Shown: piece by piece, positions 5,777 through 13,164 of the stretch
How the letters are laid out: every line of letters starts with the position of its first letter
Numbering within the stretch: position 1 is the stretch's first letter
Origin: a virus
Virus record (IMG/VR): IMGVR_UViG_3300005515_000039
Location: 1-31,288 of that record
DNA length: 31,288 nucleotides
Direction: 5' to 3' (one strand)
Notes under the pieces: model-generated
What the model saw: only the letters and a program-made list of their open reading frames with translations
The model's database searches: none
Told to the model about the DNA's origin: nothing
Translations under genes and position numbers: made by a program

Positions 5777-6796
5777 TTAAATCACCTGTCCGATGTACTG
5801 GGAGTTGCCGATGGAACTGAAATCGAGAGAAGGCGGCGCCGGAGGAGCCACAGGCGGGTTGATCCCGCCGAAGGTTCGCGTGATCGCCATCGTCGCGGTT
5901 GAGGTCGGATCGAGAATTGCTGTGAACGGAACTTCCATGACGACAGCCCGGCCGTTGCCCGGGCCGATCGGCGAGCCGTTTGTCAGCTTCACTTTGGGGA
6001 TGCTGATTTCGTAGGAATTGTTGACCGCATCGGTAAGCGTTGCTGCTATCCCGATGTCCGAGTGGTCGATGATCGCTTGATAGAGATCCGCGCTCTCGAA
6101 GACCGCCGTCAGGCTGCCCGTCACGTCGAACAGGCCCAGGCCGAAATCGTAGACCTCATATCGCCCGACAACGTCGACGGCGTAGAGGTTGTTGTTCACC
6201 CTGATGGAAAGCGACTGGAGCTTGGGTGTGGCTGCGAGGCCTGTTATCGAAAGAGACGCGACGTTCAACGCCGCATTGAATACTGGCGTCGTCGTGGCGT
6301 CGATATACGTCGATCCTGAGACTACTGTTGTTGCCGGATCGGGGCTTCCGACACCGAGAATCCCCCAATTTGCCGTGACGTTCTGTTTAGCGTTCAGCTG
6401 GAGATCGAGAGTGTTGATCCGGCACCCTAGGTAACGGGTGAACACATCAGTCACGCCCATTTCGAACCGCTTCTCAAAAGCCAGCGTCTTTACCTGGACG
6501 CTGTTCTTCAGAGCGGATCCCGACCAAGATCCACAAAGGAGGGCAGCGAACCAATCATCGAAGGTGAAAAAGGAAAGGAGCGTGTTGACGGGGCCGGTCA
6601 CCTGCCGTCCAACGTCCGTGACATCAGTCCGATTACGATCGTCCCGAACCTCGTCGGAGCTGATCGTCTGCTTATCCAGCGTCAGCCCCTCGCTGACGTA
6701 ACGGGCGGTCTGCCAAGACGGATTCGCGGGGATAACGCCCGGCGTCGTCTCTTTGACAAACGCGAGCTGCGTCTGTGAGCCGTGGGCTACAGTCAT
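5777..6796 (-). CDS. Second tail tube protein paralogue with C-terminal extension
   Basis: A 339-residue homologue of the tail tube protein at 18714-19646. By hand alignment 210 of the first 310 residues are identical without a gap, including long perfect blocks such as DLQLNAKQNVTANWG and GPGNGRAVVMEVPFTAI. It then continues for 29 extra residues with a PPVAPPAPP linker and an aromatic end. The start is placed at 6796, not the in-frame ATG at 6808, because it matches the paralogue and GGAG lies in the same place. The position among fibre genes suggests a specialised subunit rather than the bulk tube: a fibre collar, tail-surface adaptor or alternative tube. That role is inference. No frame damage is seen, so it is probably functional. 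Confidence 0.85.
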   Translation of the reverse strand: MTVAHGSQTQLAFVKETTPGVIPANPSWQTARYVSEGLTLDKQTISSDEVRDDRNRTDVTDVGRQVTGPVNTLLSFFTFDDWFAALLCGSWSGSALKNSVQVKTLAFEKRFEMGVTDVFTRYLGCRINTLDLQLNAKQNVTANWGILGVGSPDPATTVVSGSTYIDATTTPVFNAALNVASLSITGLAATPKLQSLSIRVNNNLYAVDVVGRYEVYDFGLGLFDVTGSLTAVFESADLYQAIIDHSDIGIAATLTDAVNNSYEISIPKVKLTNGSPIGPGNGRAVVMEVPFTAILDPTSTATMAITRTFGGINPPVAPPAPPSLDFSSIGNSQYIGQVI

Positions 6797-6823
6797 ATTA
6801 GGCTCCATCTATCGGGATTGCCC

Positions 6824-6862
6824 ACGTCTTCAGACGTTGGCGGCGCGCTTGCCTAAGACGCG
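6824..6862 (-). promoter_or_regulatory. Two-hairpin leader of the second tail tube gene
   Basis: Read on the minus strand: CGCG-T-CTT-aggc-AAG-CGCG (6862-6844), then ACGTCT-ga-AGACGT (6837-6824), then GGAG and the ATG. Both hairpins have counterparts in the leader of the first tube gene at 19675-19714. The second keeps its stem through a G-C to T-A change. Confidence 0.6.
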
Positions 6863-6872
6863 GATCTGGCGA

Positions 6873-7439
6873 TCATGTAGTCGGCGCGGGCCATATCACG
6901 GCATCGTAGGCGGCCTGTGCCGCGTCGGCGTCCTCGGCCGATGCGATCGCCGCTTTACCGCCAAGGCGCGCGGATTCGATCTCGGCGCCGATCATCTGCC
7001 ACTGCGCATAGGCCGCGACTACGATCTGAGCCACTTCGGCGAGACTGTCGGCTGTAATTCCAACCTCTGCCGAAAGCATAGGGAAATCGCTCGGCTGCGG
7101 ATCCTCGGAAGCAACAAAGGCCTTCGCCTCTGCCGCCTTCGCTTGATAGGTCATGGCCTGCCCGGCTCCAGGCGTGATGTATTTCAGCCGCTCGAACTCC
7201 GCGGCGGTGTCGAGCGCGCTCCTCAGCTGCACTTTCAGCTCTTCTAGCGTCGGCTCCGGCGGCGTTGGCTCTTCCGGGTTTTCCGGACTTTCCGGCTGAT
7301 GGACCCCAAAGCCCCCGTCAATGCTCACGACAAGACCGTTGATCATGCCGTCGATCGCCGCCGCATATTGCTCGTTGGTGATCTCAAGAGCGCCGGGAAA
7401 CGGGTCTGTGGCGACCTTTCCATTGGCTGCGTACGGCAT
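6873..7439 (-). CDS. Tail-fibre-associated protein, possible fibre assembly chaperone
   Basis: A 188-residue protein. The N-terminal 50 residues carry a motif common in tail-fibre assembly proteins (PYAANGKVATDPFPGALEIT, then a 'Y..AI.GM..G' helix). A Pro/Glu-rich linker (SPENPEEPTPPEPT) follows, and then a long helical domain containing ERLKYITPGAGQAMTYQAK, a sequence style common to DUF4376-like or fibre assembly proteins. Its ATG overlaps the stop of the upstream fibre gene (TAATG at 7437-7441), consistent with a dedicated chaperone or cap of that fibre. Exact role not established. Confidence 0.6.
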   Translation of the reverse strand: MPYAANGKVATDPFPGALEITNEQYAAAIDGMINGLVVSIDGGFGVHQPESPENPEEPTPPEPTLEELKVQLRSALDTAAEFERLKYITPGAGQAMTYQAKAAEAKAFVASEDPQPSDFPMLSAEVGITADSLAEVAQIVVAAYAQWQMIGAEIESARLGGKAAIASAEDADAAQAAYDAVIWPAPTT

Positions 7440-8299
7440 TATGCGATCCTCATATAGGCTTTGACGCTTAAGTTTTTCATGCGGGTTTCCGTGGCGGTAC
7501 GCGCGACAAGCGCCGCATTGAAACCTATTGTTCTCATGGCGATGTCAGCGCCGCTCACAGCGACTGGCGTAGCTTGTCCGTTGGCACCGCTATCAAACAT
7601 TGCCCCGCCATAATTCGTCACCATTTCGCCGCCGCCGCCGGCGTTGGTGCGGCGAAGATCAAACGTGCCGCTGATGTTTTGAACGGCGTCGTTCTGAGTG
7701 TTGTTGGGGGATGTAGACGGGCGCTCGATTCGGCTTTCCGTATTCAACAAGTGGATCGTTTGCCCAAGCATGGGTGACGAGGCATAGTTGATCACGGCGG
7801 TAGCCGCTACCAGCGGCGCCGATCCGGACACGCTCTCAGTCGTCAGTTTTCCGTTGTTGAAGGCGCCGACCCCGGTTAGGCCCGACGTCAACTCGATCCA
7901 GATTGTGTCGGACGTCGTGGAAGGAGGAATGTCGACACCGGTAAGCCCGGTGTTCAACATAATCACTTCGCCGATGGCACGCGATCGCCATTTCAACACC
8001 GGATTGGTAAGAGCGGCGGCTATTGCGTCGGCGTTTGTCCCGTCGCTATAGGTGATTTTTCCAGTCGCAATATCCAGCGTTAGAACGAGATTATCGTCCG
8101 AGCCATCGTAGAAATAGAGCTTCCGCTGACCGGCGGTGGCGGTCGAGACCCAAAACGATCCGTCGACTGCATAGGCCGGACGCGAGGAGCCTGAATGGCC
8201 ACTCACCACAGCCTTGAAATTGTCGTCGATCCGCGCTGCCATCGTTGTTGGCGACGCGGGGCCGACTGTCGGGACGCTGAAGATTGCCGCCTGACTCAT
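7439..8299 (-). CDS. Tail fibre protein
   Basis: A 286-residue protein. The N-terminus (MSQAAIFSVPTVGPASPTTM) leads into SRPAYAVDGSFWVSTATAGQRKLYFYDGSDD, the short repeat-type module seen at the virion-proximal end of many fibres. The rest is beta-rich, Gly/Ser/Thr-rich and aperiodic, as expected for a trimeric receptor-binding tip. The start at 8299 overlaps the stop of the tip protein by ATGA. No reverse transcriptase or variable repeat is nearby, so there is no sign of targeted diversification. Confidence 0.75.
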   Translation of the reverse strand: MSQAAIFSVPTVGPASPTTMAARIDDNFKAVVSGHSGSSRPAYAVDGSFWVSTATAGQRKLYFYDGSDDNLVLTLDIATGKITYSDGTNADAIAAALTNPVLKWRSRAIGEVIMLNTGLTGVDIPPSTTSDTIWIELTSGLTGVGAFNNGKLTTESVSGSAPLVAATAVINYASSPMLGQTIHLLNTESRIERPSTSPNNTQNDAVQNISGTFDLRRTNAGGGGEMVTNYGGAMFDSGANGQATPVAVSGADIAMRTIGFNAALVARTATETRMKNLSVKAYMRIA

Positions 8300-11200
8300 T
8301 GGACGTATCCATATCCTTTTGCCACATAGTCGAAAGTTCGCGCTACCGGCGCACCCGACGCATTTCGGAAGATGATTGTGAAGCCGCCCGACGTCTTGCC
8401 GGTGATCTGGTAGTAGTCGCCGGTCTGCATGTTTTGGGCTGCTATGGAGACGCCACTGAGCACGTAGTACGCCGGCGAAAAGCCGACCGTGAGGCCGCTT
8501 GTCGACACGACCAGGTCGTTCTCGGCAATCACCCGATCCGGCATATCGACCGTGACCGAAAGCGTTTCCACCACGGGTGTGACGTCGAATTGCTGCGAAA
8601 GCAGTCGCGCGCGGAATCGGTAGGCGCGCGCCGCAACGTCTGACGTCACCAGCTCCGCCCAGTCGCTCCATGCCGGGCTCCCCGAAGGGTCGTCCACCGT
8701 GGATGAGATCTCAACCCGCACATTCCACAGTGCATCCGAGGCCATTCCAAAGAATTCAGGAATGTCGAACCAGTCGCCGCGCTTAAATAGGTCAAGACTG
8801 GCGACGAGGCCGTAGGCCGACACTTCGGCGCTCACTCTGGATGTATGCACCTCGCCGAGGTCGATGATGTCTGCGAAATCGTAAACTCCCTCGGTCAGGA
8901 AGCCGCTGATCGACAAAAAATAGTCTTCGACAGAGAACCAGTCGGCCAACTCGAACAAGTTGGTGGCCGTATCGAGCTGCAGAACGCCACCGAGAGCAAC
9001 AACGCCGCTCTTGGCGCCAAGGAAGTCCGGCGCATCAGCCATCGCCTCGACGGCGTTGAAGGCGGTCAGCGGATTGACGGTGCTGACGATCAATGCCGCA
9101 TTTACCGATTGAAGACCGGCGAAATTGACCGCTTTAATCAAGTAAGTGCCGACCATTGCCGCGACCTGCGTCTGAGAACCGATGACGTTGGTTCGCAGGG
9201 TCGATGCAGTCTGCCATGTCACCCCGCTGATCGAGGGAGAAAAGCGGATCTCGCAATGTGAAAACGCCTGGTCGGCCTGCAGCGTCCATTGCAGCAGGGC
9301 GATATCGCCGCTGATCCCGATCCTGAAATCCTGCACATCGGCGGGGTTCGAGGCGAGGATGCTGCAGATAAACGACCCGATCAGGAAACCAGAAAGCTCC
9401 CCGCTTGCGAACACAGCACGAATCCTCACATCGTAGACACCAGTCGCCAGATTGACGATGCGAGCCTGAGGCGCGCTCACACTTGGTATCGTGATCCAGA
9501 ATTCGTCGCCGGTGGCTCGATACTGCACGATATAGGACGCCCCTGCTCCAGCATTCGGCGCCTGCCATGCTAGGTCGACCGCCGATGTCGCCGGCGACGT
9601 CGTCCAGATCGTCTCGACATAGGATAGACCTGTCGGAGCCGAGGCTCGGTAGTCCGGAATGGGCGCGATGCCCGTCTGGAATGGCGGTATCGTACCGGTA
9701 TCGGCCTGCATGATGCCGGGGGCATCATCCACCAGCTCCAGCCGCGCGGAGAGATCCTGCCGTGCCGTGATGCTCTTCACGCGCAGGACGACGCTTTCGA
9801 ACCCCTTTTCTCCGAAGAGAGCGAGATCACCAGGCGCCGGCAAGTCACCAGCATCGGAAAACTCGAAGGTGTCGAACTCGCCGTCGGCCCCAACGATCGT
9901 CCTGACGATCGACGAGCCGTCGGCGGCACGGAACCGCATGGAATAGGTCTTGCCGGACTGCATCGTCAGCAGATCGTCGAGGACAACGCCCTCTGGCGAG
10001 GAGATGACCGTTCGCACCCTGGCCGTCCCGGCGCCCCACATGACGACGTCATGATTGACGCGCACGCGATCGCCGCGCGTGCACACCAGATGCTCGAAGT
10101 CGGTATCAAGCGAATAGGTCTCCCGCTGCAGCCGCAGCTGCGCGATGTGATAGCGACCATGCTTCCAGATCAGGTTCGGATCAGTGACGCCTGAGAATTC
10201 GATGCCTTCCAATTTTGTGGCATTGCTTTTGTTGTAGCCGTCGTCATAGACAACCCGCTCGTCGTTCAGATAGCTGTTGTCTCGATTGATGAATTTGACC
10301 CGGAAGGCATGCGGGAGATCCGCGAAAGCCCGAACCGACGAGAAGTTGGCAGAGTTACGCGGCGAGAAATGCTGCACGATGGGCGAATCTGGCACATCCC
10401 AGACAACTCCCCACCGACCATCGCGATAAGATACGGCTGCCCGGCCGGCCGCGGCTATTTCTGTCAGCCGATCATAGACCGATTTTTGTTCACTCGCGAC
10501 TAGGTCGAACGTAAAACCCCTCGCCAAACAATATGCGCGCCACGAATGGATGCTGTCGAAATCAATTTGTGCGTCCGGCACCGGCCGCGCATTGCCGTTG
10601 CCCCTGAGGACTTGCATGAAATGGTCTGCAGGGTTCCTGGTATCCTGTGCGTGCAGCCAGGCCTCGCCGTCCCAGATCGGGATTTTAGGGGTGGCGAGGC
10701 AGTTGAAGGTGTTGACCGTACCATTCAGCTGTCCAGTTGCCTTGATCCGCATGGCGATCAGCGTCAAGGGTTTCGGGAAGTTGATGACCGGCTCGTTCCG
10801 TCGCCCGCGAACCGCGGTCCAGTAGACCGTCTCTGAGACGTTGTCCTTGCCTACGTAGTCAGGTGTCGATTTGCGGGTGCGGACATCATACTTCCCGCGC
10901 GCTACGCCATTGGCGAGTGTCCGGCGCACCGCCTGCGGTGAATTCGAAGTCAGGTCGATCGTGCCAAGCGAGAGCCATGTGCTGCTCGTCGAGAGTTTGT
11001 ACTGAACCTCCACCCAGACCGTATAATAGACGCGATTGCCTTTCGACGTGTATCGATACGTTCCGTTCGGCGCGCTCACATCAACCGAGATCTCATCGAT
11101 GTCGTCCGCGGTCGTCCGCTCGACCCAGCCTGTCGGGCCGTCGAGGAGAACGGAAACATCCTCCTGATAGACTGGCTTTGTGTAGAGCGTCAGCGGTGTA

Positions 11201-11928
11201 GCGGTGTGGTCCTCAATGATCTCGATGTTCAGATTTTCGAACTTCGATATCGGCGTCTCACCAATCTTCAAATCGGAAACGGCGATCGGCCCGTAGCCGA
11301 CAACGAACAGCATCCGCAAATATTGATCATCGCCGACAAGTTCGGTGTAAGCTCCGGCCGCATACGGTGGTGAGATGCGGTGCACCCCGAAGATTTCGGG
11401 TATCGCCCCATATTGAGCTGCAGTGTTTTGCGCGCCTCCGATCGAATAGAGCGTTTTGGCAGACGGCAGAGAATCCGGCTTGGCCACCGGAAAAAGCGCG
11501 TTGATGATCAAAGAGCCGGCGATGGAAATGCCAGCTCCGATCAGGCCGGTCGCCACACTCGCTGCTGCACCCGTAAGGCCGAGGAGCGTGCCGGCGATCC
11601 AAGGCGCTGCCACCGCTGCGAAGATGGCGACGACCAGGCCAGCAATCATGCGTAGAGCACCCTTGCCGGGCACCTTGACGATGACAACGGAGACGCCTGG
11701 CTTCACGCGCACGCGCGGCCAATTCCGCTGCTCGATCACATGGCCACCGAGGGAGATATGCAGCCGCACCGGATCGAGCCCGCAGCATGAGATAATCTCA
11801 TCGATCGACAGACCGGCCGGCACCACGACATGCTCGCGGTGCTGGCGCAGCGGCGATCGACGGATGTAGACATCGACCCTTTCATCTGGCGCGATAATCT
11901 GGGCATCCGCGTTGCGGACGGTCAGCAT
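8296..11928 (-). CDS. Tail tip host-specificity protein, I/J-type fusion
   Basis: A 1210-residue central tail tip protein, the counterpart of lambda gpJ. The first ~150 residues look like the separate lambda gpI: a beta-grasp-like start (LSIDEIISCCGLDPVRLHISLGG) and a very hydrophobic Gly/Ala region (about residues 92-148). The J-like hub follows, starting near AKTLYSIGGAQNTAAQYGAIPEIFG. A fibronectin type III-like domain lies at about residues 755-845 and beta-rich segments fill the C-terminus, probably carrying receptor contacts. It starts seven bases before the stop of the NlpC/P60 gene and overlaps the fibre gene by ATGA. Confidence 0.9.
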   Translation of the reverse strand: MLTVRNADAQIIAPDERVDVYIRRSPLRQHREHVVVPAGLSIDEIISCCGLDPVRLHISLGGHVIEQRNWPRVRVKPGVSVVIVKVPGKGALRMIAGLVVAIFAAVAAPWIAGTLLGLTGAAASVATGLIGAGISIAGSLIINALFPVAKPDSLPSAKTLYSIGGAQNTAAQYGAIPEIFGVHRISPPYAAGAYTELVGDDQYLRMLFVVGYGPIAVSDLKIGETPISKFENLNIEIIEDHTATPLTLYTKPVYQEDVSVLLDGPTGWVERTTADDIDEISVDVSAPNGTYRYTSKGNRVYYTVWVEVQYKLSTSSTWLSLGTIDLTSNSPQAVRRTLANGVARGKYDVRTRKSTPDYVGKDNVSETVYWTAVRGRRNEPVINFPKPLTLIAMRIKATGQLNGTVNTFNCLATPKIPIWDGEAWLHAQDTRNPADHFMQVLRGNGNARPVPDAQIDFDSIHSWRAYCLARGFTFDLVASEQKSVYDRLTEIAAAGRAAVSYRDGRWGVVWDVPDSPIVQHFSPRNSANFSSVRAFADLPHAFRVKFINRDNSYLNDERVVYDDGYNKSNATKLEGIEFSGVTDPNLIWKHGRYHIAQLRLQRETYSLDTDFEHLVCTRGDRVRVNHDVVMWGAGTARVRTVISSPEGVVLDDLLTMQSGKTYSMRFRAADGSSIVRTIVGADGEFDTFEFSDAGDLPAPGDLALFGEKGFESVVLRVKSITARQDLSARLELVDDAPGIMQADTGTIPPFQTGIAPIPDYRASAPTGLSYVETIWTTSPATSAVDLAWQAPNAGAGASYIVQYRATGDEFWITIPSVSAPQARIVNLATGVYDVRIRAVFASGELSGFLIGSFICSILASNPADVQDFRIGISGDIALLQWTLQADQAFSHCEIRFSPSISGVTWQTASTLRTNVIGSQTQVAAMVGTYLIKAVNFAGLQSVNAALIVSTVNPLTAFNAVEAMADAPDFLGAKSGVVALGGVLQLDTATNLFELADWFSVEDYFLSISGFLTEGVYDFADIIDLGEVHTSRVSAEVSAYGLVASLDLFKRGDWFDIPEFFGMASDALWNVRVEISSTVDDPSGSPAWSDWAELVTSDVAARAYRFRARLLSQQFDVTPVVETLSVTVDMPDRVIAENDLVVSTSGLTVGFSPAYYVLSGVSIAAQNMQTGDYYQITGKTSGGFTIIFRNASGAPVARTFDYVAKGYGYVQ

Positions 11929-12314
11929 GGGTTATACCTGAAGTAACCGGCGATGCGGCTTCGCCAGCGCATGCCACCCATCCGTTCGATCTGCGAGGGA
12001 TGCGGTCCCTCCGAATGCAGCATCTGCCCATTGCCGATGAACACCCCGACATGGCTTTCGTCGCGACCGACGCGCATCAACACGCAATCTCCCGGCGCCG
12101 GCGCCTTGACCTCTACCCAATGCTGGGCCTTTTCGGCACCGATCAGTTGCGAGATCTCGCGTCGGTGGAAATCCACGTCGGTCATTTCGGCTGAATACGA
12201 GGGGATCGGCGTGCCGCGGACGTCCCGGAAATAGAGGAACAGGATGCCCCAGCAATCTGCACCGTCGTAATCGCGACCGTGCGGCACATAGGGAATCCCG
12301 ACAAATCTCTCCAT
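11922..12314 (-). CDS. NlpC/P60 tail tip peptidase (gpK-like)
   Basis: A 130-residue cysteine peptidase domain. The catalytic set is visible: C21 in DGADCWG, H88 in ESHVGVFI and H100 in MLHSEG. The family cleaves peptide links in peptidoglycan. In lambda the equivalent domain is the C-terminal half of gpK; here the metal-dependent JAB half is absent. It probably works at the tail tip during assembly or cell wall entry. The ATG at 12314 overlaps the upstream stop (TGATG). Confidence 0.88.
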   Translation of the reverse strand: MERFVGIPYVPHGRDYDGADCWGILFLYFRDVRGTPIPSYSAEMTDVDFHRREISQLIGAEKAQHWVEVKAPAPGDCVLMRVGRDESHVGVFIGNGQMLHSEGPHPSQIERMGGMRWRSRIAGYFRYNPC

Positions 12315-12814
12315 CAAAACAGCCCCGGAAACGCACCGGGCGTGAACTGCCCGGCCGGATGCGGTTCATTGATCAAGGGATCGGCAACAATGGTGTTCGA
12401 GATAGTGAGATCCTCGATCGTCGCATCCGACATCTGAAGCACCGGCACAGTTATCTCCACCGTGTCGGGGTCTGAGGCCATGATGATTTCCAACTTGACG
12501 CTCGGTGGCGTCGCGAAGGTACGCAGGAGCACCACCAGCGTGCGGTCGATATTGTCCAACGTCAGCTGCACCCGTGGAGCGCTATCGCTCTTGTCGTCCG
12601 GGAGGGTGAACTCGAACGGCAGGAAGATATACTGTTCGCCCCGACTTTCAGTCCCGTAGATCAGCGGATCCTCCGAAAGACGTGTGGTCGGATCGCTGGA
12701 AATATAGATCGGCTCTTCCAGGCTCTCGTGCGTCACCGTCAGGAGGCAGATCGGAACCTCGTCCGTCTCCTGCGCATAAATAGCGCTTCGAAACGCCGCG
12801 CTCAGATCCCTCAT
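12314..12814 (-). CDS. Minor tail protein, DUF1833-like (gpL position)
   Basis: A 166-residue beta-rich protein starting MRDLSAAFRSAIYAQETDEVPICLLT. The style (early 'A..A..A..T.E.P..LLTI.H', then 'I....PT' and a central 'F.L..P...' region) matches the DUF1833 minor tail proteins that occupy the gpL position next to NlpC/P60 proteins in rhizobial siphophages. No Cys cluster for an iron-sulphur centre as in lambda gpL is seen. The start at 12814 overlaps the upstream stop by ATGA; the longer open frame upstream belongs to the neighbouring gene's shadow. Confidence 0.75.
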   Translation of the reverse strand: MRDLSAAFRSAIYAQETDEVPICLLTVTHESLEEPIYISSDPTTRLSEDPLIYGTESRGEQYIFLPFEFTLPDDKSDSAPRVQLTLDNIDRTLVVLLRTFATPPSVKLEIIMASDPDTVEITVPVLQMSDATIEDLTISNTIVADPLINEPHPAGQFTPGAFPGLF

Positions 12815-13164
12815 GGCAACACCTCGAGACCGATTTGCACGCGCCAAATAATCCCGATCGGCGTATAGGAAGCCGGCTGGCGCATCCTTACCAACAGCGG
12901 CGAGCCGCCATGGGGATCGGGGAAATTGAAAGCTTTCGAACGATCTTTGATGTCGTTCTTCACGAAAGACTTAAAGGCCTGACGCTGAGCCTCGCTCATC
13001 TCCATGCTCCCGGTGATCGGCTGGACGTTCGATGTCGTGCGCCGGCGAACCTTCGCCGGCCCGACTGACACGTTGCTCGCGAGAAGATTGTCGGCGTCCT
13101 CTTCAGAATAGCCGTCCTTCAAGAAGGCCTGCGGCAGTTCGGCCGGCCAAGATGGGACTGTCAT
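12811..13164 (-). CDS. Minor tail protein (gpM-like)
   Basis: A 117-residue protein starting MTVPSWPAELPQAFLKDGY, a typical opening for the small tail protein that follows the tape measure (lambda gpM position). It contains a 'RRRTTSNVQPITGSMEMSEAQ' segment, an 'F..F...D' helix and a C-terminal beta segment (IIWRVQIGLEVLP). It overlaps the tape measure stop by ATGA and the next gene likewise. It probably joins the tape measure/tube to the tip complex. The assignment is mainly positional. Confidence 0.75.
   Translation of the reverse strand: MTVPSWPAELPQAFLKDGYSEEDADNLLASNVSVGPAKVRRRTTSNVQPITGSMEMSEAQRQAFKSFVKNDIKDRSKAFNFPDPHGGSPLLVRMRQPASYTPIGIIWRVQIGLEVLP

Noticed and set aside
6797-6808. 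Use of the ATG at 6808 as the start of the second tube gene
   Set aside because: The equivalent ATG in the first copy is out of frame, and GGAG is placed to serve the downstream ATG in both copies.
5777-8299. Diversity-generating retroelement acting on the fibre genes
   Set aside because: No reverse transcriptase, template repeat or variable-repeat pair is seen in the window.
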